Source: an uncultured Oscillospiraceae bacterium (GTDB lineage: Bacteria > Bacillota > Clostridia > Oscillospirales > Ruminococcaceae). Taken from it: DNA of 64,000 bases. The stretch is from assembly GCA_934462925.1 (NCBI GenBank), contig CAKSIT010000002.1, forward strand, positions 1 to 64,000, given 5' to 3'. Positions 43,766 through 53,294 of this stretch are shown in pieces. The notes below the pieces were generated by a model. That model saw only the letters and a list, made by a program, of their open reading frames with translations, did no database searches and had not been told where the DNA came from. Position numbers and translations under genes: made by a program. Positions within the stretch are counted from its first letter, which is position 1. The number at the start of each line of letters is the position of its first letter.

Positions 43766-46700
43766 TTAAATCTTTGTGATGTCTACAAGCTCCACGTCGT
43801 CAACGGTCTTGTTCATTTCAAGGCAGTCGAGCAGGGCGTTTGCGGTATCTATCGCGGTAAGGCATACTATGGAGCGCTCTACCGCCTTTCTTCTCATTCT
43901 CACGCTGTCAAGCGAGGGCTTTCTGCCCGTTTCGGACGTGGAGATAACGTAGCTTATCTCGCCGCTTTCAAGCAGGGTGATAACGTTCGGCTCTTTCGCC
44001 TCGTGAATGCGGTAAACATGGTTCGCCGCTATCATATTGCGGTTGAGTACGGACGCTGTGCCGCTCGTCGCGTAAATCGTGAAGCCCAGCTCCTCAAAGC
44101 GGGAGGCTATCTCGATAACGTCGTTCTTGTCGCCGTCCTTTACGGAGATAAGCACGCCGCCCTTGTTGTCGCTGCGGTTGTGGTGGAAACGGTAGCCCGC
44201 AGCCACAAGTCCCTTAAGCAGCGCCTCGCTGAACGTTTTTGCAATGCCAAGGCACTCGCCCGTTGACTTCATCTCAGGGCCGAGCTGGTTGTCAACATCG
44301 TGCAGCTTTTCAAACGAGAACACGGGGACTTTTACCGCAACGTAGTCGCCCACGGGGTACAGCCCGCTCTTGTAGCCCATGTCCTTGAGCTTCCTGCCGA
44401 GGATAACCTTTGTCGCAAGGTCTACCATAGGCACGCCCGTGACCTTGCTGATGTAAGGCACGGTTCTGGACGAGCGCGGGTTTACCTCTATTACGTATAC
44501 CTCGTGGTTGTATACCACGTACTGGATATTCACAAGGCCTATAACGTGCAGCGCCTTTGCGAGCTTTTCGGTGTAGTCGATAATAACGCGCTTTATATGC
44601 TCGGAGAGGTTCTGGCAGGGGTATATGGAGATGGAGTCGCCCGAGTGAATGCCCGCGCGCTCGATATGCTCCATAATACCGGGGATAACGAAGTCCTCGC
44701 CGTCGCAAATTGCGTCTACCTCTACCTCCGTACCCATCATGTACTTGTCTATAAGAACGGGGTTTTCAAGCTCGGTCGCGGTGATGATGTTCATGTACTC
44801 CGTAACGTCGCTCTCGCAGTGCGCGATTATCATGTTCTGCCCGCCGAGAACGTAGCTCGGGCGCAGCAGCACGGGGTAGCCGAGGTCGGCCGCCGCTTTG
44901 AGCGCCTGCTCGGTCGTGAACACGGTTTCTCCCTTGGGGCGCGGAATGCCGCACTTTTCAAGCAGCTCGTCGAACAGCTCCCTGTCCTCCGCCGCGTCTA
45001 TGTCCGCAGCCTGCGTGCCGAGAATGCGCACGCCAAGCTCGGTCAGGTGCTTTGTAAGCTTTATAGCGGTCTGCCCGCCGAACTGAACGACGCACCCGTA
45101 GGGCTTTTCGGTTGCGATAAGCGACTCTACGTCCTCGCGCGTGAGCGGGTCGAAGTAAAGGCGGTCGCCCGTGTCGAAGTCGGTGGATACGGTTTCGGGG
45201 TTGTTGTTGCAGATAACGGCTTCGCACCCCTCCTCCTTAAGCGTCCACACGCAGTGAACCGAGCAGTAGTCGAACTCGATGCCCTGCCCTATGCGGATAG
45301 GACCTGAGCCGAAAACTATTACCTTTTTCTTGTCCGTGGGGTGCTGCTCGATAAACTCCTGCGCCTCGTTCTCGTCGTCAAACGTGTTGTAGAAGTAGGG
45401 CGTGTCCGCGGAGAACTCCGCCGCGCAGGTGTCAACCATCTTGTAAACGGCAAGGCGGCGCTGCGGTATCTTCTGTCCCGAAATGCGCTCGATAGTGCTG
45501 TCGAGGTAGCAGTATTTCTTTGCGGTATCGTACTTCTCCTGCGTAAGCTCGCCCTCTGCAAGCCACTTTTCAAGCTCGACAAGGTTACGCAGCTTTTCTA
45601 TGAACCACTTGTCTATCTTTGTTACGCCGTGGATAGTATCGACGGAAATGCCGCGCTTGAGCGCCTCGAACACGCAGAACGAGCGGTCTACGTCAACGTC
45701 CTCGAGCTTTTTAAGCACCTCGTCGTCCGAAAGCTGCGTGAACGCCTTTTTGGTCATGGTGTCCATGCCAAGCTCTATTGAGCGCACAGCCTTCATCATA
45801 GCGCCCTCGAAGCTCGGCGCGATAGCCATTATCTCGCCAGTCGCCTTCATCTGCGTGCCTAGCGTCTTTTTCGCGTAAACGAACTTGTCGAACGGCCACT
45901 TCGGGAACTTTACAACAAGGTAGTCGAGCGCAGGCTCGAAGCAGGCGTAGGTTTTGCCCGTTACTTGATTTATTATTTCGTCGAGCGTGTAGCCGATAGC
46001 TATTCTCGCGGCAACCTTTGCTATGGGGTAGCCCGTCGCCTTTGATGCGAGCGCGGACGAGCGCGAAACTCTCGGGTTTACCTCGATTACGGCGTAGTCG
46101 AAGCTGTCGGGCTTAAGCGCGAACTGGCAGTTGCAGCCGCCCTCCACCTTAAGCTCCTGTATAATGTCGAGCGCCGCGGTACGCAGCATCTGGTATTCCT
46201 TGTCCGCAAGGGTAACGCAGGGCGCTACAACAATGCTGTCGCCCGTGTGTACGCCAACAGGGTCGAAGTTTTCCATAGAGCAGACGGTGATAACGTTGCC
46301 CTTGCTGTCGCGCATTACCTCGAACTCTATCTCTTTCCAGCCCGAAATGCACTTTTCGATAAGCACCTGCGTGATAGGGGACAGGCGCAGGCCGTTCGTC
46401 GCTATCTCGTGCAGCTCCTCGGGGGTCTGCGCGATACCGCCGCCCGTACCGCCGAGCGTGAACGCGGGGCGCACGATAACGGGGTAGTGTATTTCCTGCG
46501 CGAACGTCATTGCGTCCTCTACGGTCTCTACCACCTTTGAGGGAATGCAGGGCTGGTGGAGCTTCTCCATCGTGTCCTTGAACGCCTGTCTGTCCTCCGC
46601 CTTGTGTATGGTTTCGGGGTTAGAGCCTAAGAGCTTTACGTTGTGGCTTTCAAGGAAGCCTTCCGCTGCAAGCTGCATACACAGCGTAAGCGCGGTCTGC

Positions 46701-46975
46701 CCGCCGAGGTTCGACAGCACGCTGTCGGGCTTTTCTATTTCGATAACGCGCTTTACAACGTCCAGCGTGAGCGGTTCGATGTATATCTTGTCCGCCATAT
46801 GCTTGTCCGTCATTATCGTTGCGGGGTTGGAGTTGATAAGGACTACCTCAAGTCCCTCCTGTTTGAGCGCGCGGCACGCCTGCGTACCCGCGTAGTCAAA
46901 CTCGGCTGCCTGCCCTATAACTATAGGACCTGAGCCTATTACAAGTACTTTTTTTATATCACTTCTTAACGGCAT
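43766..46975 (-). CDS. carB: Carbamoyl-phosphate synthase, large subunit
   Basis: 1069 residues, full length. Two ATP-grasp halves (N-terminal carboxyphosphate and C-terminal carbamate synthesis): each begins with the SGPIVIGQAAEFDY / SGPIRIGQGIEFDY motif and carries LGG...VNPRVSRSSALASKATGYPIA / VNPRSSRTVPYISKVTGVPM. A C-terminal MGS-like domain (VLISVKDGDKNDVIEIA) is the allosteric site. Makes carbamoyl phosphate for pyrimidines and arginine. Overlaps carA by 10 bases. Confidence 0.98.
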   Translation of the reverse strand: MPLRSDIKKVLVIGSGPIVIGQAAEFDYAGTQACRALKQEGLEVVLINSNPATIMTDKHMADKIYIEPLTLDVVKRVIEIEKPDSVLSNLGGQTALTLCMQLAAEGFLESHNVKLLGSNPETIHKAEDRQAFKDTMEKLHQPCIPSKVVETVEDAMTFAQEIHYPVIVRPAFTLGGTGGGIAQTPEELHEIATNGLRLSPITQVLIEKCISGWKEIEFEVMRDSKGNVITVCSMENFDPVGVHTGDSIVVAPCVTLADKEYQMLRTAALDIIQELKVEGGCNCQFALKPDSFDYAVIEVNPRVSRSSALASKATGYPIAKVAARIAIGYTLDEIINQVTGKTYACFEPALDYLVVKFPKWPFDKFVYAKKTLGTQMKATGEIMAIAPSFEGAMMKAVRSIELGMDTMTKKAFTQLSDDEVLKKLEDVDVDRSFCVFEALKRGISVDTIHGVTKIDKWFIEKLRNLVELEKWLAEGELTQEKYDTAKKYCYLDSTIERISGQKIPQRRLAVYKMVDTCAAEFSADTPYFYNTFDDENEAQEFIEQHPTDKKKVIVFGSGPIRIGQGIEFDYCSVHCVWTLKEEGCEAVICNNNPETVSTDFDTGDRLYFDPLTREDVESLIATEKPYGCVVQFGGQTAIKLTKHLTELGVRILGTQAADIDAAEDRELFDELLEKCGIPRPKGETVFTTEQALKAAADLGYPVLLRPSYVLGGQNMIIAHCESDVTEYMNIITATELENPVLIDKYMMGTEVEVDAICDGEDFVIPGIMEHIERAGIHSGDSISIYPCQNLSEHIKRVIIDYTEKLAKALHVIGLVNIQYVVYNHEVYVIEVNPRSSRTVPYISKVTGVPMVDLATKVILGRKLKDMGYKSGLYPVGDYVAVKVPVFSFEKLHDVDNQLGPEMKSTGECLGIAKTFSEALLKGLVAAGYRFHHNRSDNKGGVLISVKDGDKNDVIEIASRFEELGFTIYATSGTASVLNRNMIAANHVYRIHEAKEPNVITLLESGEISYVISTSETGRKPSLDSVRMRRKAVERSIVCLTAIDTANALLDCLEMNKTVDDVELVDITKI

Positions 46976-48072
46976 TTTCTGTTCTCCTCCATCAGCTTAA
47001 TGAAACGGTCAAAGAGGTACGCGGTGTCCTTAGGGCCGCCGCACGCCTCGGGGTGGAACTGTACTGTGAACGCGGGCGCGTTTGTGTAGCGCACGCCCTC
47101 GCACGTGCCGTCGTTGCCGTTTATGTGGCTTACAACGCCCGCCTGTGCGGGCAGGGTGTCGCCGACTACCGCGTAGCCGTGGTTCTGCGAGGTGATGAAG
47201 GTCCTGTCTATGTCGAGGTCCTTTACGGGCTGATTTGCGCCGCGGTGCCCGTATTTGAGCTTTTCGGTCTTAGCGCCGTTTGCAAGCGCCAGCAGCTGGT
47301 GACCGAGGCATATGCCGAACGTGGGTATCTGTGCGGGGATAAGCTCGCGCAGGGTGTTTATCGACAGCGTGTTGTCCGCGGGGTCGCCCGGGCCGTTTGA
47401 GAGCATAATGCCGTCGGGGGAAAGCGCCTTTACTTCGTCTGCGGTGGCGTTGTAGGGCATTACGGTAACGTTGCAGCCGCGCTTTTGCAGCTCGCGGCGA
47501 ATGTTGTGCTTGTAGCCGTAGTCCATAAGCGCAACGTTATAGCGCGCTTCGCTCTCGGCGGGGTAAAACTCCTTTTCCTTTACGCTGACCTTAGGCACTA
47601 CCTCGCCCACCTTGTACGCGCGTATCTTTTCAAGCAGCGCGTCCTTGTCAAACTCGCCGCAGACGATAGCGCCGTTCATTACGCCGCTCTCGCGGATAAT
47701 GCGGGTAAGGCGGCGGGTGTCTATGTCGTAAAGGCCTACAATGCCAAAGCCCTTAAGGTAGCCGTCAAGGTCGCCCTCGCAGCGGAAGTTTGAGGGCTTT
47801 TCGCAATGCTCGCGCACGATATAGCCGCTTACAACGCTGCCCTTTGATTCGGGGTCGATGCTGTTGACGCCGTAGTTGCCTATAAGCGGAAAGGTCTGCG
47901 TTACTATCTGCCCGCAGTAGCTCGGGTCGGTGAGCGTTTCCTGATAGCCTACCATTGCGGTGGTGAACACTATCTCGCCTATTACCGTACCCTCCGCGCC
48001 GAAGCTTCTGCCCTCGAATACCGTTCCGTCCGCAAGGACAAGGCTCGCTTTCTTTTTGTTCTCAAAAATCAT
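46966..48072 (-). CDS. carA: Carbamoyl-phosphate synthase, small (glutamine-hydrolysing) subunit
   Basis: 368 residues. N-terminal CPSase_sm domain (LVLADGTVFEGRSFG, GYQETLTDPSYCGQI) and a class I glutamine amidotransferase with the nucleophile Cys in FGICLGHQLLALA and the His-Glu pair in VQFHPEACGGP. Delivers ammonia to CarB. The ATG follows AGGAGG. Upstream gap of 79 bases to pyrF contains a small dyad (GATACT...AGTATC at 48086-48099). Confidence 0.98.
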   Translation of the reverse strand: MIFENKKKASLVLADGTVFEGRSFGAEGTVIGEIVFTTAMVGYQETLTDPSYCGQIVTQTFPLIGNYGVNSIDPESKGSVVSGYIVREHCEKPSNFRCEGDLDGYLKGFGIVGLYDIDTRRLTRIIRESGVMNGAIVCGEFDKDALLEKIRAYKVGEVVPKVSVKEKEFYPAESEARYNVALMDYGYKHNIRRELQKRGCNVTVMPYNATADEVKALSPDGIMLSNGPGDPADNTLSINTLRELIPAQIPTFGICLGHQLLALANGAKTEKLKYGHRGANQPVKDLDIDRTFITSQNHGYAVVGDTLPAQAGVVSHINGNDGTCEGVRYTNAPAFTVQFHPEACGGPKDTAYLFDRFIKLMEENRKCR

Positions 48073-48151
48073 CTTCTGCCTCCTGATGATACTTTAGTAT
48101 CGTTTTCAGTTGTTGCCGCTGTTATGCCCGCTCTTTTTTGTTTGTATCTTT

Positions 48152-49087
48152 TTATTTGTTGAGCGTTATCTTTCCGACGTAGCTCATTATCTCGTCCCTC
48201 ATGCGCAGCGCTTCGTTTCTTGCGGCCTGCGCGTAGTCGTGCGGGTCGCACTTCTGCTTTTGGTATGCGCACATAATGCCGCGCGAGCTGTTTACTATGC
48301 CGCCAAGCCCGTTTTTATCGAACGCCGCCGCGATATCCGCAGCAGTAGCGCCCTGCGCGCCGTAGCCCGGGATAAGGAAGAACGTTGTGGGCAGCAATTC
48401 TCTCAGGTACTTTATCTGCTCGGGATATGTAGCGCCTACTACCGCGCCAACGCCGCTGTAGCCGTACACGCCCGAAAGCTCCCTGCCCCATTCCTCGCAC
48501 ATTTTGCCCATTATCTCGTATACGGGTACGCCGTCTATCTTCCTGTCCTGAAGCTCGCCGCTAGAGGGGTTCGAGGTCTTTACAAGCACGAATATGCCCT
48601 TGTCGTTCTCGCGGCACACGTTAAGCAGCGGCTTTATGCCGTCGCTGCCGAGGTAGCCGTTTACCGTCAGCGCGTCGCCGAGGAACGGCTCTGTTTCAGT
48701 GCTGCCTACCTTTACCTTGCCAAGGTGAGCCGCAGCGTACGCTTCCATTGTCGTGCCGATATCGTTGCGCTTGCCGTCGGTTATAACGTACATACCCTTG
48801 CTGCGCGCGTACTCCTGCGTTTTGTAGAGGGTCTTTACGCCCGCAGGACCGTACATCTCGTAATAAGCCGCCTGCGGCTTTACGGCGGGAACTATGTCGC
48901 AAAGCGCGTCTATAAGCCCCTTGTTGAACTCGAGCAGCGCCTTTGCCGCGCCCTTGAGCGTTTCGCCGTACTTGTCGAACGCCTTCTCCTTTATATAGGA
49001 GGGCACGTAGTCGAGCTTGGGGTCAAGCCCCGCTACGGTGGGGTTCTGCATTGCCTCGATTTTCTCCATAAGTCTGTCAAGTGACAT
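48152..49087 (-). CDS. pyrF: Orotidine 5'-phosphate decarboxylase (type 2)
   Basis: 311 residues, the longer type 2 form found in Clostridia, Actinobacteria and others. Converts OMP to UMP. Catalytic Asp-Lys-x-x-Asp set in ITDGKRNDIGTTMEAYA; phosphate-binding FLIPGYGAQGA and GIVNSSRGIM near the end. Lies between pyrC and carA in the pyr operon. Confidence 0.96.
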   Translation of the reverse strand: MSLDRLMEKIEAMQNPTVAGLDPKLDYVPSYIKEKAFDKYGETLKGAAKALLEFNKGLIDALCDIVPAVKPQAAYYEMYGPAGVKTLYKTQEYARSKGMYVITDGKRNDIGTTMEAYAAAHLGKVKVGSTETEPFLGDALTVNGYLGSDGIKPLLNVCRENDKGIFVLVKTSNPSSGELQDRKIDGVPVYEIMGKMCEEWGRELSGVYGYSGVGAVVGATYPEQIKYLRELLPTTFFLIPGYGAQGATAADIAAAFDKNGLGGIVNSSRGIMCAYQKQKCDPHDYAQAARNEALRMRDEIMSYVGKITLNK

Positions 49088-49110
49088 GATGTTTATTCCT
49101 TTCGTTATGT

Positions 49111-50385
49111 TTATTTATCCTCGTATACTACCTGTCCGTCCACTATCGTAAGCTTCACCCTGCCTTTAAGGGTCATGCCTTTGAAGCAGGTGTTCTTGGA
49201 CTTTGAGTGGAGCTTTGCAGGGTCTACCGTCCATTCCTCGTCCGGGTCGAATATCGTGATATCCGCAGGCTCTCCCGCGGAAAAGCTGCCGCCCGGAATG
49301 CCGAGAATCTTCCTCGGGTTTACGCACATAAGCGTTACTATGCGCGAAAGCGGCACTTTGCCCGTGTGGTAGAGCGCTGTGAGCGTCGCTGCAAGCGAGG
49401 TTTCCAGTCCCACAACGCCGTTGGGCGCTTTCTCAAAGTCCGCCTTTTCCTCGGCGGAGTGCGGGGCGTGGTCGGTCACTATGCAGTCTATCGTGCCGTC
49501 GCAGATACCCTCGGTTATCGCCTGCACGTCGTCTGCGGTGCGCAGCGGCGGGTTCATGCGGTAGTCGGCGTCGCGCGAGCGCAGCAGTTCGTCGGTAAGC
49601 ATAAAGTAGTGCGGGCAGGTCTCGCTCGTTACCATTGTGCCGTAGCGCGCGGCAATGCGTATGTTCTGCATACTTGTAACGGTGGAAACGTGCGCTATGT
49701 GAATGGGCATTTCAAGGTCGGTCGCAAGGGTTATCTCCCTGTTTGTGACGATATCCTCGGACAGCCTGTGCATACCCTTTACGCCCAGCTCCTTGGACAC
49801 CTTGCCGCTGTTCATTATGCCGCCGTCGATTATATCGAGGTCCTCGCAGTGGGAAATCACCTTAAGCCCCGCGTAATGCGCCATTACCATAGCCCGCGCC
49901 ATGGTGCGCGCGTTCTTTACGGGCTTGCCGTCGTCAGACACCGCAACGCAGCCCGCCTCGCGCAGCTCCTCGAAATCGCACAGCTCCTCGCCCTTAAGCC
50001 CCTTTGTAATGCACCCTACGGGGTACACCTTTACCTTGGAGTCCTTAGCCCTGTCGAGAATGTACTTTACTACCTCCGCGCAGTCCACCGTGGGCTTGGT
50101 GTTGGGCATACACGCTACTGCCGTAACGCCGCCTGCCGCCGCAGCCTCGCCGCCCGTGATTATATCCTCTTTATAGGTCTGCCCGGGGTCGCGCAGGTGT
50201 ACGTGCATATCGCATATGCCCGGAATCACCACGCGTCCCGCGCAGTCAATCACCCTGCACTCCTCGTCGGGCGCAATATTCGTCTCGCAGCGAATTATCT
50301 CGTCGTTTCTTATAAGAATATCCGCTTTTCCCTCAAATTCGTTTGCGCTGTCGACTACATAGCCATTCTTCAAAAGTAGCTTCAT
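49111..50385 (-). CDS. pyrC: Dihydroorotase (class I, multifunctional type)
   Basis: 424 residues. Amidohydrolase that cyclises carbamoyl aspartate to dihydroorotate. Metal-binding DMHVHLRDPGQTYKEDI near residue 58, then HCED (His near 180), AHVST and DHAPH with the catalytic Asp (about 305). Second gene of the operon after pyrR. Aspartate carbamoyltransferase (pyrB/pyrI) is not in the window, so it is encoded elsewhere. Confidence 0.97.
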   Translation of the reverse strand: MKLLLKNGYVVDSANEFEGKADILIRNDEIIRCETNIAPDEECRVIDCAGRVVIPGICDMHVHLRDPGQTYKEDIITGGEAAAAGGVTAVACMPNTKPTVDCAEVVKYILDRAKDSKVKVYPVGCITKGLKGEELCDFEELREAGCVAVSDDGKPVKNARTMARAMVMAHYAGLKVISHCEDLDIIDGGIMNSGKVSKELGVKGMHRLSEDIVTNREITLATDLEMPIHIAHVSTVTSMQNIRIAARYGTMVTSETCPHYFMLTDELLRSRDADYRMNPPLRTADDVQAITEGICDGTIDCIVTDHAPHSAEEKADFEKAPNGVVGLETSLAATLTALYHTGKVPLSRIVTLMCVNPRKILGIPGGSFSAGEPADITIFDPDEEWTVDPAKLHSKSKNTCFKGMTLKGRVKLTIVDGQVVYEDK

Positions 50386-50397
50386 TCCGCCCTCCGT

Positions 50398-50949
50398 TCA
50401 ATCCGCTTTGGTATATATAACGACCTTATCGCAGCCGTCTGTTTCCTTTACCATTACCCGCACCTTTTCCTCGCGCGAGGTAGGCAGGTTCTTTCCGATG
50501 TAATCCGCGCGTATCGGCAGCTCCCTGTGACCCCTGTCGATAAGCACCGCGAGCTGTATCAGCATGGGTCTTCCGCGCGACATAAGCCCGTCTATTGCGG
50601 CGCGCGCCGTTCTGCCTGTGAATATCACGTCGTCCACTATCACAACGCGCTTTCCCGTGATGTCGAAGTCTATGCGCGACAAATCCTCGCTCACGCCGCG
50701 CTTTTCGTCGTCGCGGAACGGCGTTATGTCAAGCAGCCCCACGGGAACGCTTCTGCCCTCCACCTCGGCTATCCTGTCCGCGATACGCTGCGCAAGCACC
50801 GCCCCGCGCGAAAAAAGCCCGATAAGACAAAGCCCGTCTGTCCCCTTGTTCCGTTCGACCATCTCGTAGGAAATGCGGGTGACGGCTCTTGCTACCGCGC
50901 TTTCATCAAGTATTTCAGCCTTAAGCACAAGACCGTTTTCAGCACTCAC
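50398..50949 (-). CDS. pyrR: PyrR bifunctional attenuation protein / uracil phosphoribosyltransferase
   Basis: 183 residues. PRPP-binding motif VVIVDDVIFTGRTARAAIDGL (about 97-117) and the family start LKAEILDESAVARAVTRISYEM. With UMP or UTP bound it attaches to the leader of pyr mRNA and promotes termination, as in Bacillus. The GTG at 50949 is 10 bases after AAAGGG; the GTG at 50958 is too close to it. First gene of the operon it controls. Confidence 0.93.
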   Translation of the reverse strand: MSAENGLVLKAEILDESAVARAVTRISYEMVERNKGTDGLCLIGLFSRGAVLAQRIADRIAEVEGRSVPVGLLDITPFRDDEKRGVSEDLSRIDFDITGKRVVIVDDVIFTGRTARAAIDGLMSRGRPMLIQLAVLIDRGHRELPIRADYIGKNLPTSREEKVRVMVKETDGCDKVVIYTKAD

Positions 50950-50958
50950 CGCGCACAC

Positions 50959-51122
50959 GCCCTTTCTTTTTGCGGCAAAAAACCCGCTGCGCGGGGCAGC
51001 GGGTGTAAATATCGTATATCTTTCCCCAAGGGGGTACGCGTTATGGGGAACGAAAACAATCCAACCTTGCCGACCTCGCTGTGTCGTCTTAAAAGCCGCT
51101 GATTTTCGTAAAAACCTTATCG
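50959..51122 (-). promoter_or_regulatory. PyrR-dependent attenuator leader
   Basis: An untranslated leader of about 160 bases between promoter and pyrR. The segment at 51085-51061 on the minus strand, CACAGCGAGGT...GGCAAGG, resembles the PyrR-binding loop consensus (CCAGAGAGGCU...GCAAGG). A second stem, TTCCCC with GGGGAA (about 51049-51020), and a terminator at 51003-50977 follow, giving the usual binding-loop, antiterminator and terminator order. Confidence 0.72.
50977..51003 (-). terminator. Leader terminator of the pyr operon
   Basis: Minus strand: CCCGCTGC (51003-50996) pairs with GCAGCGGG (50990-50983), followed by six T's (50982-50977). It lies directly before pyrR, as in other PyrR-controlled leaders. 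Confidence 0.88.
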
Positions 51123-51128
51123 CTCTTT

Positions 51129-51157
51129 ATTATACAACAAAGCAAGGGGTTTGTCAA
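51129..51157 (-). promoter_or_regulatory. Consensus sigma-A promoter of the pyr operon
   Basis: Minus strand: TTGACA (51157-51152), exactly 17 bases, TATAAT (51134-51129). Both hexamers are perfect. Confidence 0.92.
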
Positions 51158-51169
51158 TAGCAAATTAGC

Positions 51170-51199
51170 AAAAAAGCGACGCCGACATAGGTGGCGCTA
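51170..51199 (-). terminator. Terminator of the Y-family polymerase/YolD transcript
   Basis: Minus strand: an imperfect 9-base stem, AGCGCCACC with GGCGTCGCT, then six T's. It starts at the TAG (51199-51197) that ends the in-frame extension of the YolD gene. Confidence 0.6.
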
Positions 51200-51328
51200 G
51201 CTGTATATCTCGTTTTCTATGCTAATTATGCGCGACAGCGTATCGTCCGAAAAGCGCCTGCTCTCGTTGGTGAGCGTTACCGCGACGTTTCTCCCTGCGC
51301 CCGCCTTAAGCAGGACTAAAACGCGCGT

Positions 51329-51760
51329 TCATTCCTCCGCTTTATCAAGCGGCGCGAAGCACTCCCCGCCGAACGCGCACACGTTTTTAAGCGGCACGCG
51401 CTCGCCGCTGCACAGCACCAGTACGCCCTCCTCGGCGCACACGCGGCGCACCGCGCCCGTTTTCGCGACGTAAGCCCCGCCGTCCTTTTTCCCGTCGGGA
51501 ACGAACAGCGTGAGCGTCACCACGGGGCGCTCCGCCAGATGCTGCGTAAGGTAGGCGAGCCGCCTGTCAAGCTCGGCGCGCTCCTCCTCGCCGAGTACTG
51601 CGCGCCGTTCGGTGAGCCGCGCGCGTTCCCGCACGCAGTCCTCGTAGCCCGTAAGCGCCGCAAACGCCGAAAACTGCGCCGCCCTCTGCCACGCCGACAG
51701 CGGCGGGTGCTTTTCCGAGCGCCTGTACGTAAGCCCTATTATATCGTCGTATCGTCCCAT
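51329..51760 (-). CDS. YolD-like protein, partner of the Y-family polymerase
   Basis: 143 residues. YolD-like domain: RYDDIIGLTYRRSEKHPPLSAWQRAAQFSAFAALTGYEDCVRE at the N-terminus and the strand set VTLTLFVPDGKKDGGAYVAKTGAVRRV. YolD proteins are encoded beside UvrX/ImpB-type polymerases in Firmicutes and are thought to act like UmuD' partners. AGGAGGG precedes the ATG, nine bases after the polymerase stop. Behind its TGA the same frame stays open for 43 more codons (see finding). Confidence 0.85.
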   Translation of the reverse strand: MGRYDDIIGLTYRRSEKHPPLSAWQRAAQFSAFAALTGYEDCVRERARLTERRAVLGEEERAELDRRLAYLTQHLAERPVVTLTLFVPDGKKDGGAYVAKTGAVRRVCAEEGVLVLCSGERVPLKNVCAFGGECFAPLDKAEE

Positions 51761-51768
51761 AAGCCCTC

Positions 51769-53250
51769 CTATGCGCGGTGGCCGCCTATCTGAGAGTTGC
51801 GCTCGGCGGCGGTAGCGCCCTCCTGCAGGTCCGTTCCCTTTAAAATGGCGTTGCCGCCGTATTTTCGCTTTATTGCAAGCACCGCCTGCTGCATATTCTG
51901 CTCGCGCTCGGCTGCGGCGCGTTCGCGTTCACGCGCGGCGTAGTCGGTGAAAAGGTCGAGCTGCTCGGGCGCTTGCCCGCGCTCGTGCGAGGTGTCCTGC
52001 GCGGCTATATTTATGCGGCGTATAAGCAGCCGCCTGTCCGCTATGCTGTCGAATATCCCGAGCGCCGCCGCGCACAGCTCCCTTGCCGAAGCCGTGCGCG
52101 CCGCGAACCGCTGCGAGCCGTGTACGCCCTTCGGGACGTACCTGCCGTAATGGTCGCACACTACCGCGCCCTTGTACTGCGCGCTTATCGCGGGGTCTTT
52201 GAGATTTTCCACGTCGTAGCCTATCATGAGGTCGAGCTTGCTTGTGCAAAGCTCCTTTTCCACAAGGTCGAGCGCCAGTTTGTCCGCCATTTCCCGCACT
52301 ACTATCCGCGCCTTGTCGAAGCTGTAGGGGCATTTAAGCACCTGCCCCGTACTCATGCTTGCAGCGGAGGGTCTGTACGCCTTTATGTCGGCTATGGTGC
52401 AGGACTCCGCGCCCCACGCGTGGTCTATCAGCAGCTGCGCGTTCACGCCGAAAAGCCTGTACAGCAGCTCCTCGCCCTGCGGGTCGAGCGAGCAGCGCGC
52501 GATATCCCCCATGGTAAGCAGCCTGTGCTGCTCCAGCCGCGCCGCCGTACCCCCGCCCACGCGCCAGAAGTCCGTGAGCGGGCGGTGTTCCCACAGCCTG
52601 CGGCGGTAGCCCATCTCATCAAGCTCGGCAATGCGCACGCCGTCGCGGTCTGCGGGGATATGCTTTGCAACTATGTCCATAGCTATTTTGCACAGGTAGA
52701 GGTTCGTGCCTATGCCTGCGGTGGCGGTGACGCCCGTGCGCGAGAGAATGTCCGCTATAATGCGCTTTACAAGCTCGTGCGCGGTGCAGCCGTACAGCCG
52801 CAGGTATTTTGTAAGGTCTATAAACACCTCGTCTATGGAATATACGTGGATATCCTCGGGCGCTATATAATCAAGGTATATGCCGTAAACGCGGGTGCTG
52901 TACTCCATGTAGAGCGCCATGCGCGGCGGCGCTGTTATATAGTCGAGCGAGAGCTGCGGGTTCGCTGCAAGCTCCGCCGCGGAAGCCGAGCCGCCCGCGA
53001 ACATCTTGCCGGGGGTCATTCTGCGGCGGTCGCGGTTTATCTCGCGCACCCTCTGCACCACCTCGAAAAGCCGCGCCCGCCCCGATATCCCGTACTTTTT
53101 AAGCGCGGGGGACACCGCAAGGCATATCGTCTTCTCGGTGCGCGCGGCGTCCGCCACGACAAGGTGGGCGTCAAGCGGGTCAAGCGAACGCTCCACGCAC
53201 TCTACCGAGGCGTAAAAGGATTTCAGGTCTATTGCGGCGTAAATCGGCAT
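51769..53250 (-). CDS. Y-family translesion DNA polymerase (UvrX/ImpB-MucB-SamB type)
   Basis: 493 residues from ATG 53250, with AAAGGAG upstream; seven extra codons to an earlier ATG lack this site. Metal-binding carboxylates in AAIDLKSFYASVE (Asp near residue 6) and HVYSIDEVFIDLTKYL (about 112-126); a helix-hairpin-helix-like thumb (VGGGTAARLEQHRLLTMGDIA) and the little-finger region follow. Bypasses DNA lesions at the cost of errors. Operon: polymerase then YolD partner, with a dyad over its promoter. Confidence 0.93.
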   Translation of the reverse strand: MPIYAAIDLKSFYASVECVERSLDPLDAHLVVADAARTEKTICLAVSPALKKYGISGRARLFEVVQRVREINRDRRRMTPGKMFAGGSASAAELAANPQLSLDYITAPPRMALYMEYSTRVYGIYLDYIAPEDIHVYSIDEVFIDLTKYLRLYGCTAHELVKRIIADILSRTGVTATAGIGTNLYLCKIAMDIVAKHIPADRDGVRIAELDEMGYRRRLWEHRPLTDFWRVGGGTAARLEQHRLLTMGDIARCSLDPQGEELLYRLFGVNAQLLIDHAWGAESCTIADIKAYRPSAASMSTGQVLKCPYSFDKARIVVREMADKLALDLVEKELCTSKLDLMIGYDVENLKDPAISAQYKGAVVCDHYGRYVPKGVHGSQRFAARTASARELCAAALGIFDSIADRRLLIRRINIAAQDTSHERGQAPEQLDLFTDYAARERERAAAEREQNMQQAVLAIKRKYGGNAILKGTDLQEGATAAERNSQIGGHRA

Positions 53251-53294
53251 GGCGCGCTCCTTTCCGTGCATATGTGCATTTTAATGTGAATCGG

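Noticed and set aside
48086..48099. Regulatory hairpin before carA
   Set aside because: GATACT-TT-AGTATC leaves only a two-base loop and has no T-run. It could be chance in a 79-base gap.
51973..53289. Long open frame of more than 430 codons opposite the Y-family polymerase
   Set aside because: Antisense frames stay open in G+C-rich coding DNA. This one is Arg/His-rich without domains, and the opposite strand encodes a clear polymerase. The same applies to long antisense frames at 27358-28236, 28226-28924, 31254-32387, 33889-34926, 43103-44266 and 49207-50379.
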